Source: Hydractinia symbiolongicarpus
Lineage: Eukaryota > Cnidaria > Hydrozoa > Anthoathecata > Hydractiniidae
DNA length: 64,000 nucleotides
Reading direction: 5' to 3'
Assembly: GCF_029227915.1 (NCBI RefSeq)
Contig: NC_079878.1
Location: 8,618,001-8,682,000 of the forward strand
Both the position numbers and the translations under genes were made by a program. This document shows, in pieces, positions 21,060 through 40,619 of this stretch (its first letter is position 1; each line of letters begins with the position of its first letter). The notes beneath the pieces are model-generated. The model was not told the origin of the DNA, did not search any database, and worked only from the letters and a program-made list of their open reading frames with translations.

Positions 21060-24000
21060 CTATACCTTTCTCGATCTTCTTGTAGGTGGTCCTGTTTTCT
21101 CAGTTGTAACAGTTTCAAATGTATGCTTCGCCACAATCTATGAAAACAAGCAGATCCAATGAACAATGTCAATATACGTAACGTTATATCACCAGTTTTT
21201 AAATAATGCGACAATATTGCAATTGACGAGAACACTTGGAATAATATAATTTTGATGTGCTTAAAAGCAAATAGTGTCTGTGTATTTGATCAAAATAATA
21301 ATTAAAGAATATTAATCTAGTTTTTTAGGATGTACCAAACTAGATTTACATGGCTGGCTTACATGGCTGGTTCGAACAGAGGTAAAACTAGATTCATTTC
21401 CGTAAGAAGCAGCTACAGATAAATTTCATATACTTAAAGAAGTATATTACTTTATGTGAAATGCGCTGTGTGATTTATGTATAAATTTTTAGAACAGATG
21501 TTCATATCAGAATGATACTAACCTCACTTTCATTATTGATAACAGAAGTCACAATGGAATTTCCAATAGGCCAGTCGACACTTCTCAATACAAGATCAGT
21601 TGGTGCTTTACTTTTCACACCAGTAGAGTTACTCCAAATCTAAACAAGAAAACATCCATCTATTGCTGGATTTTCAAAAGTTGACAAATACTGCAGACGA
21701 AGAGGGGAAGGGACGTTAGGTATACTATTCAAAAATACGACAAAATTTAGCCATGATTGCTAGGCAAAATGTAGGCAAAATATGACAATTTGAGGCTCAA
21801 TAGCATATGCCACTTCAAGAAAGTTTTTAGCCAACTATGTTCCACAACCCTCATATGCGTGGGTTGGGTTAAACGGATTTTCTTAACGCTGAATCTTCTT
21901 TCAGGGACATGTTGTGGAATTTCTAGGACGAGAAAAAGCCTAAAACACGGCGAAATTTCTTAGGAAAATAACTGAAAGACGAAACGCCTGTTTGAAAATC
22001 GTTTTAGTCTAAACACTGAAAATCGTTTTAGTCTAAACACTAGGTGGTACTTATGTCTTCAACGACATAAGAAGTTGAAAGAATGCTTTGATCTTAAGAT
22101 TTTCTTTTTCGCTTGGTTTCTGAACTTAAACGGCAAAAAACGCAGGCATTGAATACAAGGAAAGGGACTGGAGAGCCACTTAAAATCGTTGCAACCGGTT
22201 GCAATGAGCGTTGTTATGCAGGTTTAACTCCTGCGACCGGTTGCTAGAAGTGGAGGATTGCACAATATTAACCAAAAGTTATCACAAGCCCTACTTAACG
22301 CCGTATTCTAAGGTAAATTAGATTTCTGAAAACAGACAAAAAAAAAATTCTTGAAATTTCGCCATTTTTGTTCTAAGTACAGTTAAAACAAGAACGAAAA
22401 ACGACGTACTGTAACGCTGTGACCAGCTTTTAACACAAATTTAGGTGTAAAATTGTATTTTACTGCATCGTCTTTCTTATTATCAACTATTCGTTGCACG
22501 TGCCAACCTCCTAATGCTTCATCCTATTGTACATCAAATTGATTATGATTATCATGCTCGTACACAACTCTATTTATTGGAGTGTAAGTATAAAAACATT
22601 TATATAAAGGTTTTAGGTCAACCATCATAGCCTTTGTGTAGCAGGCTAGCTCAAACTTATTTTTATTTACTGCTACGTAGGTTATGCAACTTACGGTCTC
22701 ACTCTTGTTGTGAAGCTTGATAAATTTGCCTTCTGTATCACATTCCGATATTTCTACCCCTCCTGATAAGCTGCTTTCAACAGGTTGTACTTCGCACTCG
22801 TGACGAGAGCGTTTTTTTCCACTCTTTGATAAAGATTGTGTTACCTGAGATGACACGATGTCCAGTCTATAACATTGTGAACAGGACGTTAGTGAATATA
22901 TTTCAGTTTGTATGATTATTAGACAATAACCCTTTTTGCTGTTTCAGAATTTGCTGGCCTGCGTTGTAGCATTAAGAACCTACCTTTGCTCTTCCCCTTC
23001 TAGCAATTTTCGGTACGCAGTTATTTCCATATCTAAAGCAATTTTGATGCCAAAAAGAACTTCACATTCTTTATCTAAATCACCAATTTTGTCACTTAGA
23101 CTTGTAATCCTTGCATCGCGCTCCTGCAATTGCAGCTCAAACTCATCCGTTTTAGCATCTATCAAAATTTCTAATTCAGCAGTTGTCTTCATCAACTCCA
23201 CATTCTACAAAAAGCCATGGGCGAAACATAGAATACATACTCGCAAACATAGTAAGTATATGAAAGCTTTGTTAAGTTTAACACTTTTTCTACTAGACTC
23301 TTTGAGGCTGTTGAGAGCTACAAAAAGCGGATTCATGATGTGACTAATGGTGTCACCAGAGCACTTTATTGACGGATAAGTTTAAAAAATTTTACACATA
23401 ATATAATATTACATTATATATGACATGATACAAGTCTTTTTAGTTCAATATTTGCCTAACTAGAGAGTTTGCTTAAAGCAAATCTTATGCTGTGTGAGAG
23501 AAAATTTTCAGGCAAAAATTACCTGGCAAATTTTTTCCATATTTTCATTTAGCTCAAATTTTTAATTTGTAAAGATTCCTAGGAACAACATAACTAAATA
23601 GGAAAAAAATCCCCTAAAATTTAAACAATAATATTTATTATTTTTTTAATAATATTTATTTACTTATTCATTTATTTGTGTCTGAATATTTATACATGAT
23701 ATCAATGTTTATCCTGCATAGCCAAACAATATATTTTTCAACTCTTTGGAATCTAAAAATCCTTAGCTATTAATTATTCAACAATTATCTCCTTCGCCAT
23801 TAGGACCCTTATGTCAGCATAGTGGATAAAAAGAGATCGAATCATGCATCATAATTACTAATTCAAATGGAAGAGAATTTGATTGCCACCTGCTAAAAAC
23901 ATGGTGCTATCAAATCTAGATCAAATTTCCTAAACAAATAGGATAATAATCCCCGTAAAAGTTGTATGGAATGTATGGAAAACAAAATAAATAGCAAGTT

Positions 24001-27000
24001 TTTTTGAGAAATAATTTACTGAATAATATAATACTTATACCCCTTCAACTTTCTTTGAGTTATCGAGGGATAAAATACTTTAAAAATCCAATGACAAAAC
24101 TTTTACTGACGTACTTTCGCTGGTAGAACTTTAAAATGGGCTCCTTTTGTGTCGCCTGTTTTACTGTCGAGCCTGGTAAAACACGGAAGGGTACCAGTTA
24201 AGGTTGCGGTGCGTAAATTGTTATTTTATGAGTGTGTTAACAGACTAGCCTGTTGAAGAAGGTACAAAAACCTATTATTTTTACAAATTTCGCTATTACC
24301 AAGCTGCAACGGTCATTTATTATCTTTTAAGTGATTTGAGATTTTACAGAGCTAGATTTGTATTTTTATTTGTTCCAGATTTTTGCAAAAAAATAAAAAT
24401 TCGTCCAAAAAATTTTACCTTGACTTCAAGCACGCTGTAGTTGGATCTAAGTTTGTCCATTTCAATTTTCATTTCATTATCTGTCCCAATTCGCACTTCC
24501 TTGTACTGAATAAAATTGATTTTAAATAATATCATGCGCGTACTATAGATTTAAAAATTTGAAAATTACTTGAGCACATCTTACCTTTTGATCGTATGCC
24601 TTTTCCAGCGCTTGTCTAGCATTTTTAGCCTTCTCTTCAAACTCATCACGGAGTTCTTGAAGTTTGTCATGTAGCAAAGTATCATAATGTGAAGCACCAT
24701 CAGTTTCCATTGTAAATTTCATTTCCTGTGTACTTCGCAATTCGTTTATCTCCTACAAAAAGAAAATTAACATCTCCGGAAGCGAGTTAGACCGTGCCAG
24801 GTTAATAAGTTACTGTGGTCAAAGGAAAAAAAATGATAAAATTTAGGATGCAGGTAAAAAACAAGTAAGAAAATTTGTTTGTCCGCTTCTTTGTTTAATT
24901 TTTTACAAGAAAAATAACGGCATTATAATTTAAGGATATTTCTGAAAATTTTTTTGGAAGGACAATTTGAATTTTGTGCTATGCAGTACATACCTCGGCA
25001 TGAACCTGTTTGGAAAAGCGGGCTTCTTTTTGAAGAGTTTGCATTTGGTTTTCTGCATCAACTTTTCGAATAATCTCTTCTTCCAATGCAGATTTTTGTT
25101 TCTCCAATTTATCTTGTAATTGTTTTAACTGTTTTTCTAAATCTTTTATTTGCTGATTAAGCTTTTTGCGCTCCTTAGCGATTTCAACTAACAAAGATTC
25201 TTTCTCATGCAATTGTCTTCCAGTTTGTTTTAATTCATCTTCAGCACGGGAACGTAAAGCACTCTCTTTTTTAAGCCTAATTAAAAATAGAATAGAAATA
25301 AAAAAAAAGTAGTCTTATAAACTTCTTGATATGAATATCAGAAAAAAGAAATACAAGAAAGTTCAGTTTTTTAACATGAAACATCAATAAACAACTTTAC
25401 TTTTTGACCGACAAAAAAATAGGGTAGAACATAAAAACTGTGTCGCTCGTCGAGGTTTATTTTGGATTGTTTAAAAGCTTTATTTACAAAACACACATGA
25501 TCGGCATAGATGATTCGTCTTAAAATTCAAACATTACACATAAACATTACATTTAACAGAGATAAAGCTAAGAAAAAAGAATCACACGAATTATGTGGAA
25601 ATTTTTTGTCATGCACTACCCTGTCGGAGCTAATGGAAGAAAATATCAATGCTACAGTGGCAATGTCAAAAGTATATAAGACTACTTCGTAACATAGTTT
25701 TCAAGATACCTGTCCTAATACCTGTGAAAAAATAGACAGATCACCTGTGGAATTGTGAGGTTACTTGTTTATGAAGGGGAGAATAAGACTGGAATTTAAG
25801 TGGTAGTAAATATATTTACGTTTAAACTATTAGTCATGCACTGGTGCAGCTGTATGTAGGGTAAATTCAAAAGTGGAGAGAAACAGATTTGCAAATGTGG
25901 CGAGAATGGAAACCATTGTAGAGATGTTTAAGCTATAGCAAAGCAAATCAAGAAGGCTAATTAAGATGTCGTGTATGCTTAAGGATGAGGTTGTGGATCC
26001 CTAGCGTTCACCCCATTACATCATACTGAATGTCCAACTACTACTTTCAACTTCCACAATCACGCCCTGCGCCACACTTAAATTCTATCACGGATCAATT
26101 TCACTACCCTAACAGAAAGCGGTATAAGAAACAAGGCCTGTGCGTCTGATGAAGCCTTTGTTTCTTAGGTCATCCCTTTACCCACACAACATCCTTTCTC
26201 TACATACGATACTTCGAATCCTCCACTGGAGATTACGGACACTTAATCAAAAAACAAGCATTACGGTACTGACAGCAGAACTTTTTTTAAAAAAAATTAT
26301 GCAAAGTTTTTGAACTCGACAGTTCTTTTAATATTTTATTTGTCATATCCTTTTAAATTAAAATATAATGTGTTTGACACATTTGCAATTTTGCACCAAG
26401 GTGACAAGAGGGCGTGGTTACTGCGGAATAAGCACAAATTTTCTCCTTGTCTCACCTGCTTATTGTGGAATTTTATATCATAAAACTTAAAGGTAGAAGG
26501 AATAGTAGCTATACCGATAATAATGTCTGATAGTACTCAATTAAAAATCATGCCCTCAATGATGACTGCTAGAAAAAAGTTTTGCCAGTTTTTAATTTTA
26601 AATGTTTGAATTACATTTTTTTCTTTTACAATTTTCTTCCTTAATCACTTAAAGTAGTAGCAGACATATACTCTTTAAAAGTTACTAACTGTAGTATTCC
26701 AGATAGGATATATTTTTAATTCAATTCAATTTAAATCAATTTATGGTATTTGATTAACTATTCATATAAAACCCAGTTATTTGAGACAATAAATTATGTT
26801 TCGGGTTTTTTATTCTTTGAAATATCAAAGTGTTTTTCTAAACAGAAACTGACGACCGTTTTTGATGTTGTACAAGAAAACGAAAATCCATTGGTCAAAA
26901 ATACAGAACCGGAATCCTTCTTATTTTAAAAATAAATTTTCTTTTGTAAACAAACCGTTTGGTATAATAAGCGACAATAACTAAACTAGACTATCTGATT

Positions 27001-27885
27001 AGTTAAGAGGCGTTCGATTATTGCCTAACCAGGCTATTACTCGCTGGTACTTCACGCTGAAACATTATGAATATTCAAATCGCAACTTAACATATAGAAA
27101 CTTTGATTGTAAACAAAAAGCAAAGCGATGAAAAAGTTTAAGAAGATGATATGCTTCAAAAACTTATGCATCTTCAACAAATCCACATCCAAATATTTTA
27201 AGGCTTATGTCATTTCATATAGCACCAGTAACATTTCATCAAAGAAAACTTTACACATCAAATATGAAGTCCCCCTTTAACTTTGTGCTCTGACTTATGT
27301 TGAAATTCCTTAAGAATTCTCATTGTTATTTTTATAGTTTTTGCAAGCGCAGCCAATACCTTTGACATTGGTCAATATATTACTTGTTTAATGCCCTCAT
27401 AAACAGGTTTATGATATTAAGATGTATTGCTTTTAGTGATTTTAACATATTTTTAAGCTCCTTAATTATCATAGCATTTATATTCCTGTTGTTGTTGTTT
27501 TAAGACAACCAAGTTTTTTATCAACCTTGATCTAAATTTACCTTGAACGCAGATCTTCAACTGCACCACACAACTTGTTATTTTCCAGTTGCAGCAAAGC
27601 CTTCTCTTTTGCAGTATCGTTCACTAATTTTCTTGCATCTGAAAGCTCTTTTTCAAACAAAATTCGAACACTTGCGACTTCCTTAGACACATTTTCTTTC
27701 GAGGTCGATATTTCTGCAGATAGTTTGGTATTTTGGTGCTCCAGATATCTCATACGATCGATGTATGTGGCTAAACGATCATTTAGATCGGAAAGTTCTT
27801 CTTTCTCTTGAACTCGCGTTCGTACATTAGAAGACTGAAAGAATCCCCTGCCTGGTCTCTTTGGACCTTCAGGTGCATTAGGCAT
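21060..27885 (-). CDS. Lamin-type intermediate filament protein
   Basis: Nuclear lamina filament protein in nine exons: 27885-27542, 25276-24994, 24752-24585, 24505-24419, 23204-22984, 22866-22695, 22523-22410, 21639-21523, 21137-21060. All junctions are GT-AG and in phase, giving about 527 residues. After a short basic head, coil 1A starts near residue 27 (LNDRLATYIDRMRYLE). The rod ends with the filament-termination motif LDMEITAYRKLLEGEEQR near 350-368. A KKRSR nuclear-localisation motif follows at 385-389, then a lamin-tail Ig fold (about 400-510: TEGKFIKLHNKS, LGGWHV, VLKAGHSVT, APTDLVL). The rod is about two heptads short in coil 2 relative to vertebrate lamins. The last exon ends TRRSRKV with no CaaX box. 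The head start (Met at 27885) is favoured because residues upstream are not lamin-like. Confidence 0.9.
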
Positions 27886-27999
27886 CTTCAACAAAGGTTT
27901 ATTTGTAGTTAATTCATTAAACTTCTTCACGAAAAAACTAATCATATATACTTCCACAAATTTTTGAGCGCTCCACACAACAATGTGGATCTAAACGTG

Positions 28000-30900
28000 T
28001 TCCAATAGAGAGTAAAAGAAAAAGAACTATTCAATAACAATAAAAAACGACCTGTCACATACTCACAACCGCCCTTATACTAAAGAAGGATGTACTATGT
28101 ATTATTAAGTAGCTGCATCACATCTGTGTTTTTAAGTGTGGAAATAAAATTATTTACTATTTAAATAACTTGAATATGTGTTTATTATCAGTTCCACCCC
28201 ACATTTTAAAAAATAGTTTTGAACTTTATTTTTTCATTGGTTTATGTCAGGGCCTGTCGGTTTTGCAGCGTGTTTTAAAATTTAATAGCCTGTCGGTTTT
28301 GTTTTGTTTTTTCTAATTTTTAACTCACATTACAATACTGAATATACAGGGGAGGGGGGTGGGAGAAATGGGGGGGAGGGGGGGGTGGATATTGGAATAT
28401 GTATTGAAAATAATTGTGACGTGATACAATTGGATGGGTGAAAAAAAGGGAGCATAGATATTTTTTATGATCTTAATTCATTTAAATGACACATCATTGT
28501 AATGCAGTATTGTTCTTCATCCTTTTTTTAGGCTACTTGTAGTCGGATGCTGTTTCAATTTGGTTACAAGCATTAATTAACGGGTAAATGAGGGAAAGAC
28601 TTCACGAAGTAGTATGACGTGCAAACCCCTGTGAAAATGTTCAAAGGCTAACAGCTAATATATGTGTAATACTTCCACTCCCTACTGTTATTGTCAGCCT
28701 TTATTAATGTTATTCATAAGTATATGAAATTTCCTCCACATGTTGATTTGATGAGGGCTTTACTCGTACTAAAACATCCTAGAATCCCAAGCTGGGGATG
28801 CGGGCACTTGCTTAACAACATCCGTTTATAGGAGAAAAGATTAAACTCTTTTTTATAAATGCTTTAGCTAACTTAGATCTTCTGTCAATGTATTTTCTAT
28901 ATTAAAAAGTCATTATTTCTATCTTTCACAGTAATGTTTCGAATTACTCCAAAGTAATAATAACTGTCCGTTATTCGGAAAATGACTTTTTGGTCGTGGG
29001 TTCCGTGTAGGAATAGGTAGCTTAGCATGTGTAGCCTGGTATTTTTAAATTCACCTATTTACCTACGACTGAGTGGGAAATTTCATTCTTTCTTACACTT
29101 CATTTTGATTGTAAGATAATGTGAAATGTTATTTGTGTTTCCACTGTGAAAAAATAGTCCACGTTTTGTTGTCTCCAGAAAGCGTACACAGTGTTATTTT
29201 GAAACACATTAAATTCACGTTCTGTTAAGATGTAGAAGAGAAAGGTTTCCAGGATACTCAGATAACGTGTGGCTGGGTACCTCATAAATTTTAATGGTAA
29301 CAAAATTTTAGAAAATTTTTTTAAATTTAAACCTTTTGCCAGCAAACAATCAAGTCATAAGCCAGATCAAGTAATAGAATAAAGTCAGTAATATTCCGAC
29401 CATTTTTTCTTTCATCGACAACTTTGATTCTGTGTCTTTTTTCGCCCGCCATCTCTAATCTTACTTTTACAGCGAATGCCTCATTTAAAATTGCGTCCTT
29501 TCCCAAGTAAATGAAAAGATTCGTAGACATTAAAACAGAAGAAGAAATACACTTTTTAATGACATTCAATTTCGGAATAATTCCGAATCTTCTAGGATTT
29601 AAGCAAAGATATGCGAATCTTATACGCAGTTAATAAGGTTTACTTTTAATCTGCTATTTTAGAAGTTGCATAGCTTAGGTTTGCAAAAGATCTCTTTCTT
29701 ATCTTTTTATCTTGTAGATACTTTGTATGTTTTCTATACTTTTTATATGCTAATAAAAATACCATCACATCCATGCAAATCTTAGTAAAATCATCTTTAT
29801 TGTTTTGGCTATAACTGACGTAAATAGCAGGCCAGCTAACGTAGTCAGTGTCCAGTAGATAGCAACTAGACAAATAGCTAACCAGCTATACCTAGCTATT
29901 TTGTGCTTTTCTCCCGCGTTTTCCGTTTAGTTTGGTGTGGCTGCATTTTGTGCTAACCATCGTTGTTCTCTTTTGTTATCTTTTACCAGTCTGAAGCTAG
30001 CCACAAAGTAGAAATTAGGCATAGATCTTGTAACAATAATCCTGAAAATTTTAGCTATGACACTCTGCTTAACAAGGTATCCTTCCATACATACATCAAT
30101 TTATTGCGTTAGCTTCGCAGCAGCAGAATAAAATATTTTATCCTAGTGGTATAAACGAGCTTCAATGTTTACGTTTCGATAGGATTTCCACGCGTGTGCA
30201 TAAAATCTGAAAAATTGATAGATAATAAAATGCAGACTATAGCTATAGAAAAAGAAAGTTAACGGTTAGGGAGAATTGATAATTAGCCTTTAACAGGATA
30301 GTTAGTCGTCGCTGAGATCGTCGAGATTTTTTTTGACAAATTCCACAATTTTCTTTAATATTTAGTATTGCAGTGTATGCCTTCCCATGTTTTTTAAGCC
30401 TAAACTGAGTGTTGTCATTTCAAGAGCATCCATAAATTAAATCAGCTAATTATATACATAAGATATATTTACGGCTATAAAGTAACAGCCGTTATATTTG
30501 CTATGATAAAGATGAGGCCATGCAGTGCCAGCTAGGTCGGTATTTTTACGGTTAATTAGCTGGTATCAGTTTGAAAACAAATGTCTTTCATGCGCAATCG
30601 TTTCTTGTTCATTTTTTTTGTTTGTTTTTTTGAAGCATAATATGCTATGGAACTAAATAGATCACATCGGAAGATCGATATCAATGAGAAGTGTGAAATT
30701 TAAGCAAATAAGATCTCTACCGTATGATAAGCCGTACAATCAGCTAATTTACTGCATGTACCATGTGTAATTATACTGTAATAGCTAACTATCCTTTACA
30801 GGCTAATCATCAGTTCTCAGTTTGTGCAAATGATCTTGGGATACAACACCATATCACAATAAAACTAGTCTGAAATTGCTTAGATTTGTGGAAATTTTCT

Positions 30901-33000
30901 GCAGGACATTTTATTGTATAAGCCTTCATGGGTGTTTTTTTAAATAGAATTTCTAAAAAGGCTTCGCATTGGATGTGCAACACATGTACCTGTATGCTGA
31001 TGGTCAATGTGGTTTATTGTATTAAGTGCTTGACCTTAAAATTAGATTTGTAGGGAAACAGAATAACCAAGTAAAATAAAATATGCAGCCTGAAAGTTTT
31101 TGCTATATCAGACCTCTGTAGGAGTTTCACTGGAAGCACTCCACCGTGGTGGTACGCACTGGTTCAACTAAATTGCAATGCTAACCTTTTGTTTGTCACA
31201 AGTTTCATTGGGACTTTATCGAACGCTTAAAAATTAAGCAAAACACGGCTATCTTCTTAAAATTCAATTGCTTTAGTTATTTTATGCAGGGATTTGTTTT
31301 ATAAAACAAGATTTTACTGGTACAACTTTTACCTTATTTACTCAGAAAATAATGTAACTTTTTATTTCAGTCATCTTCAGCCTCTGTTTAAAAATGTATA
31401 ATTTTAGGACTTTTCAGATTATTGGAAACCCTGAGGTTAAGTGGAGATCTTCAAGCCACGGCTTTTTTTATGCTTATTCATGCGGAAAGCATACGTCACC
31501 AACAGAGTTACTGAATAGAAATGTGAGATGTACTCTTTTATTCAACAATGTTCATGCAGATAATGTAATCACGATTAATAAGATTTCGCACATTTTTTAA
31601 CTAAATATTTTTCACAGTATTTCTACGCTTGGTTTCTTTTTGTATGATTTATGTTATGAGAAATTTGCAAAAAACAATGCTTTGAAGGTACCATTTTAAG
31701 ATTCGTGCATTTGCTTTTTTCCTGTATGCAAAAAGCCTCTCCGTAAATTACACTGTCAAATGAAACTTTACTTTACTCTTCAAGCAAAAGACAAGCTGAT
31801 ACTTAGACAAAAGAAAAAAAATAACAAAAAAAATCTCTGTGAAGAAAAGAAGACATAGTAGGAATTTTTTCCGTTAGAAATAGCCATCATTGATTTAAGA
31901 TATTGATGAATTGTTTTTAAAGAGCCTAGAAAACGGCTCATGTGAGCTCTCCGCCATGGACGTTACTCTCCATCCTCGTACCTTCTGGAGGAGATGTGTA
32001 ATAAATGAAACTCTAAAGATCAAGTACATCACAACTGTATAGGCAACCTGTTTATGAGCAATTTCTGTTTTATCTCTGCTACTTTTTTATTGTTATTTTT
32101 AAAATAACAATGGTAATAAAATTTTAGTATTTTCTTGGCGGTAAAATGTGCTACGGTCTATCAAATATATCAAGTATCAGTAAATTAAAATTTTGTATTG
32201 ACTAGAAAAGAAAGACAACGCGAAGAGCTATATTTGGTGAAAAATACTACGTTACTAGATTTAATAAGGTAATTAAAACTCTACTAGCTAGTTAGCTAGT
32301 TCAAAAAAGTTTGAAGTTTACTTCATCAGAAAGCTTGATTTGATGGCTAGGTAAGTGGTTACATTGAATAAATTATGGATATTATATATACGACACGGAG
32401 GCTACTGTTCTGTTATTTTCGGTTACACTTATATGTCCATGTGAAAATTAAGATGATTTGAAATGTTGATTTTGTCCTCAGTGCTCATAAATTTATTTAC
32501 CGCCAGTAGCCTGACTTTCGTTTATATCACTGTTAATGATGCTGGAAAATGAAAAAAGAATTTTTTAAAAGCACCTTTACCTATTATCCGTCAATGGATG
32601 GCTTGCCAATGTTTACAAAAACTAAAAAAGTTTGTAGTTTTTTGCATATGCGCAAGCATTTCTATAGATAAAAAATATGAGCAACAGAACGCAGTAACAA
32701 ATGGAGTCCATCCAAAAAATGAAACATTCGCTAAAAGATAATTAGAAAAATTAGAAGAATATAGTTAAAATTTAATTTCAGTTCCTCTTATACTACCTAA
32801 AAGTCTTTAATCTTCATTAATAGCTTTCTACCCTTTGCGTGTCCTGTTTTTTACCTACACAAAAGTGCGCGCGGATGCCCATTGTTTTCTATTATGTGTG
32901 ATTTTTCCAGATTGTCTGTTGCGGAATAAGGGAAACGTGAGTGCTAGTTTAAATTTCAGCTATATTCCTTTAGTAAAAACATCTACACTATAAAAAAATA
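28000..33000. other. Intergenic, no supported gene
   Basis: Between the divided ends of the lamin and astacin genes no exon series is convincing. Frames of 60-80 codons at 29100-29873 and 30810-31007 lack recognisable motifs. A G-rich tract lies at 28349-28390. TAGCTAGC-like words are frequent around 32280-32350. Confidence 0.5.
28349..28390 (+). other. G-rich tract with quadruplex potential
   Basis: Successive G runs of 4, 6, 3, 7 and 8 or more bases, broken by single A or T residues, are an extreme strand bias in an AT-rich background. The tract lies about 460 bp upstream of the lamin start codon. A regulatory role is only inference. Confidence 0.6.
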
Positions 33001-33015
33001 AACCGGAAACAGAAT

Positions 33016-40585
<7,570 letters not shown>

Positions 40586-40619
40586 GCTTCTTGTTAGACT
40601 GCTTTACCGAAGAATGCAG

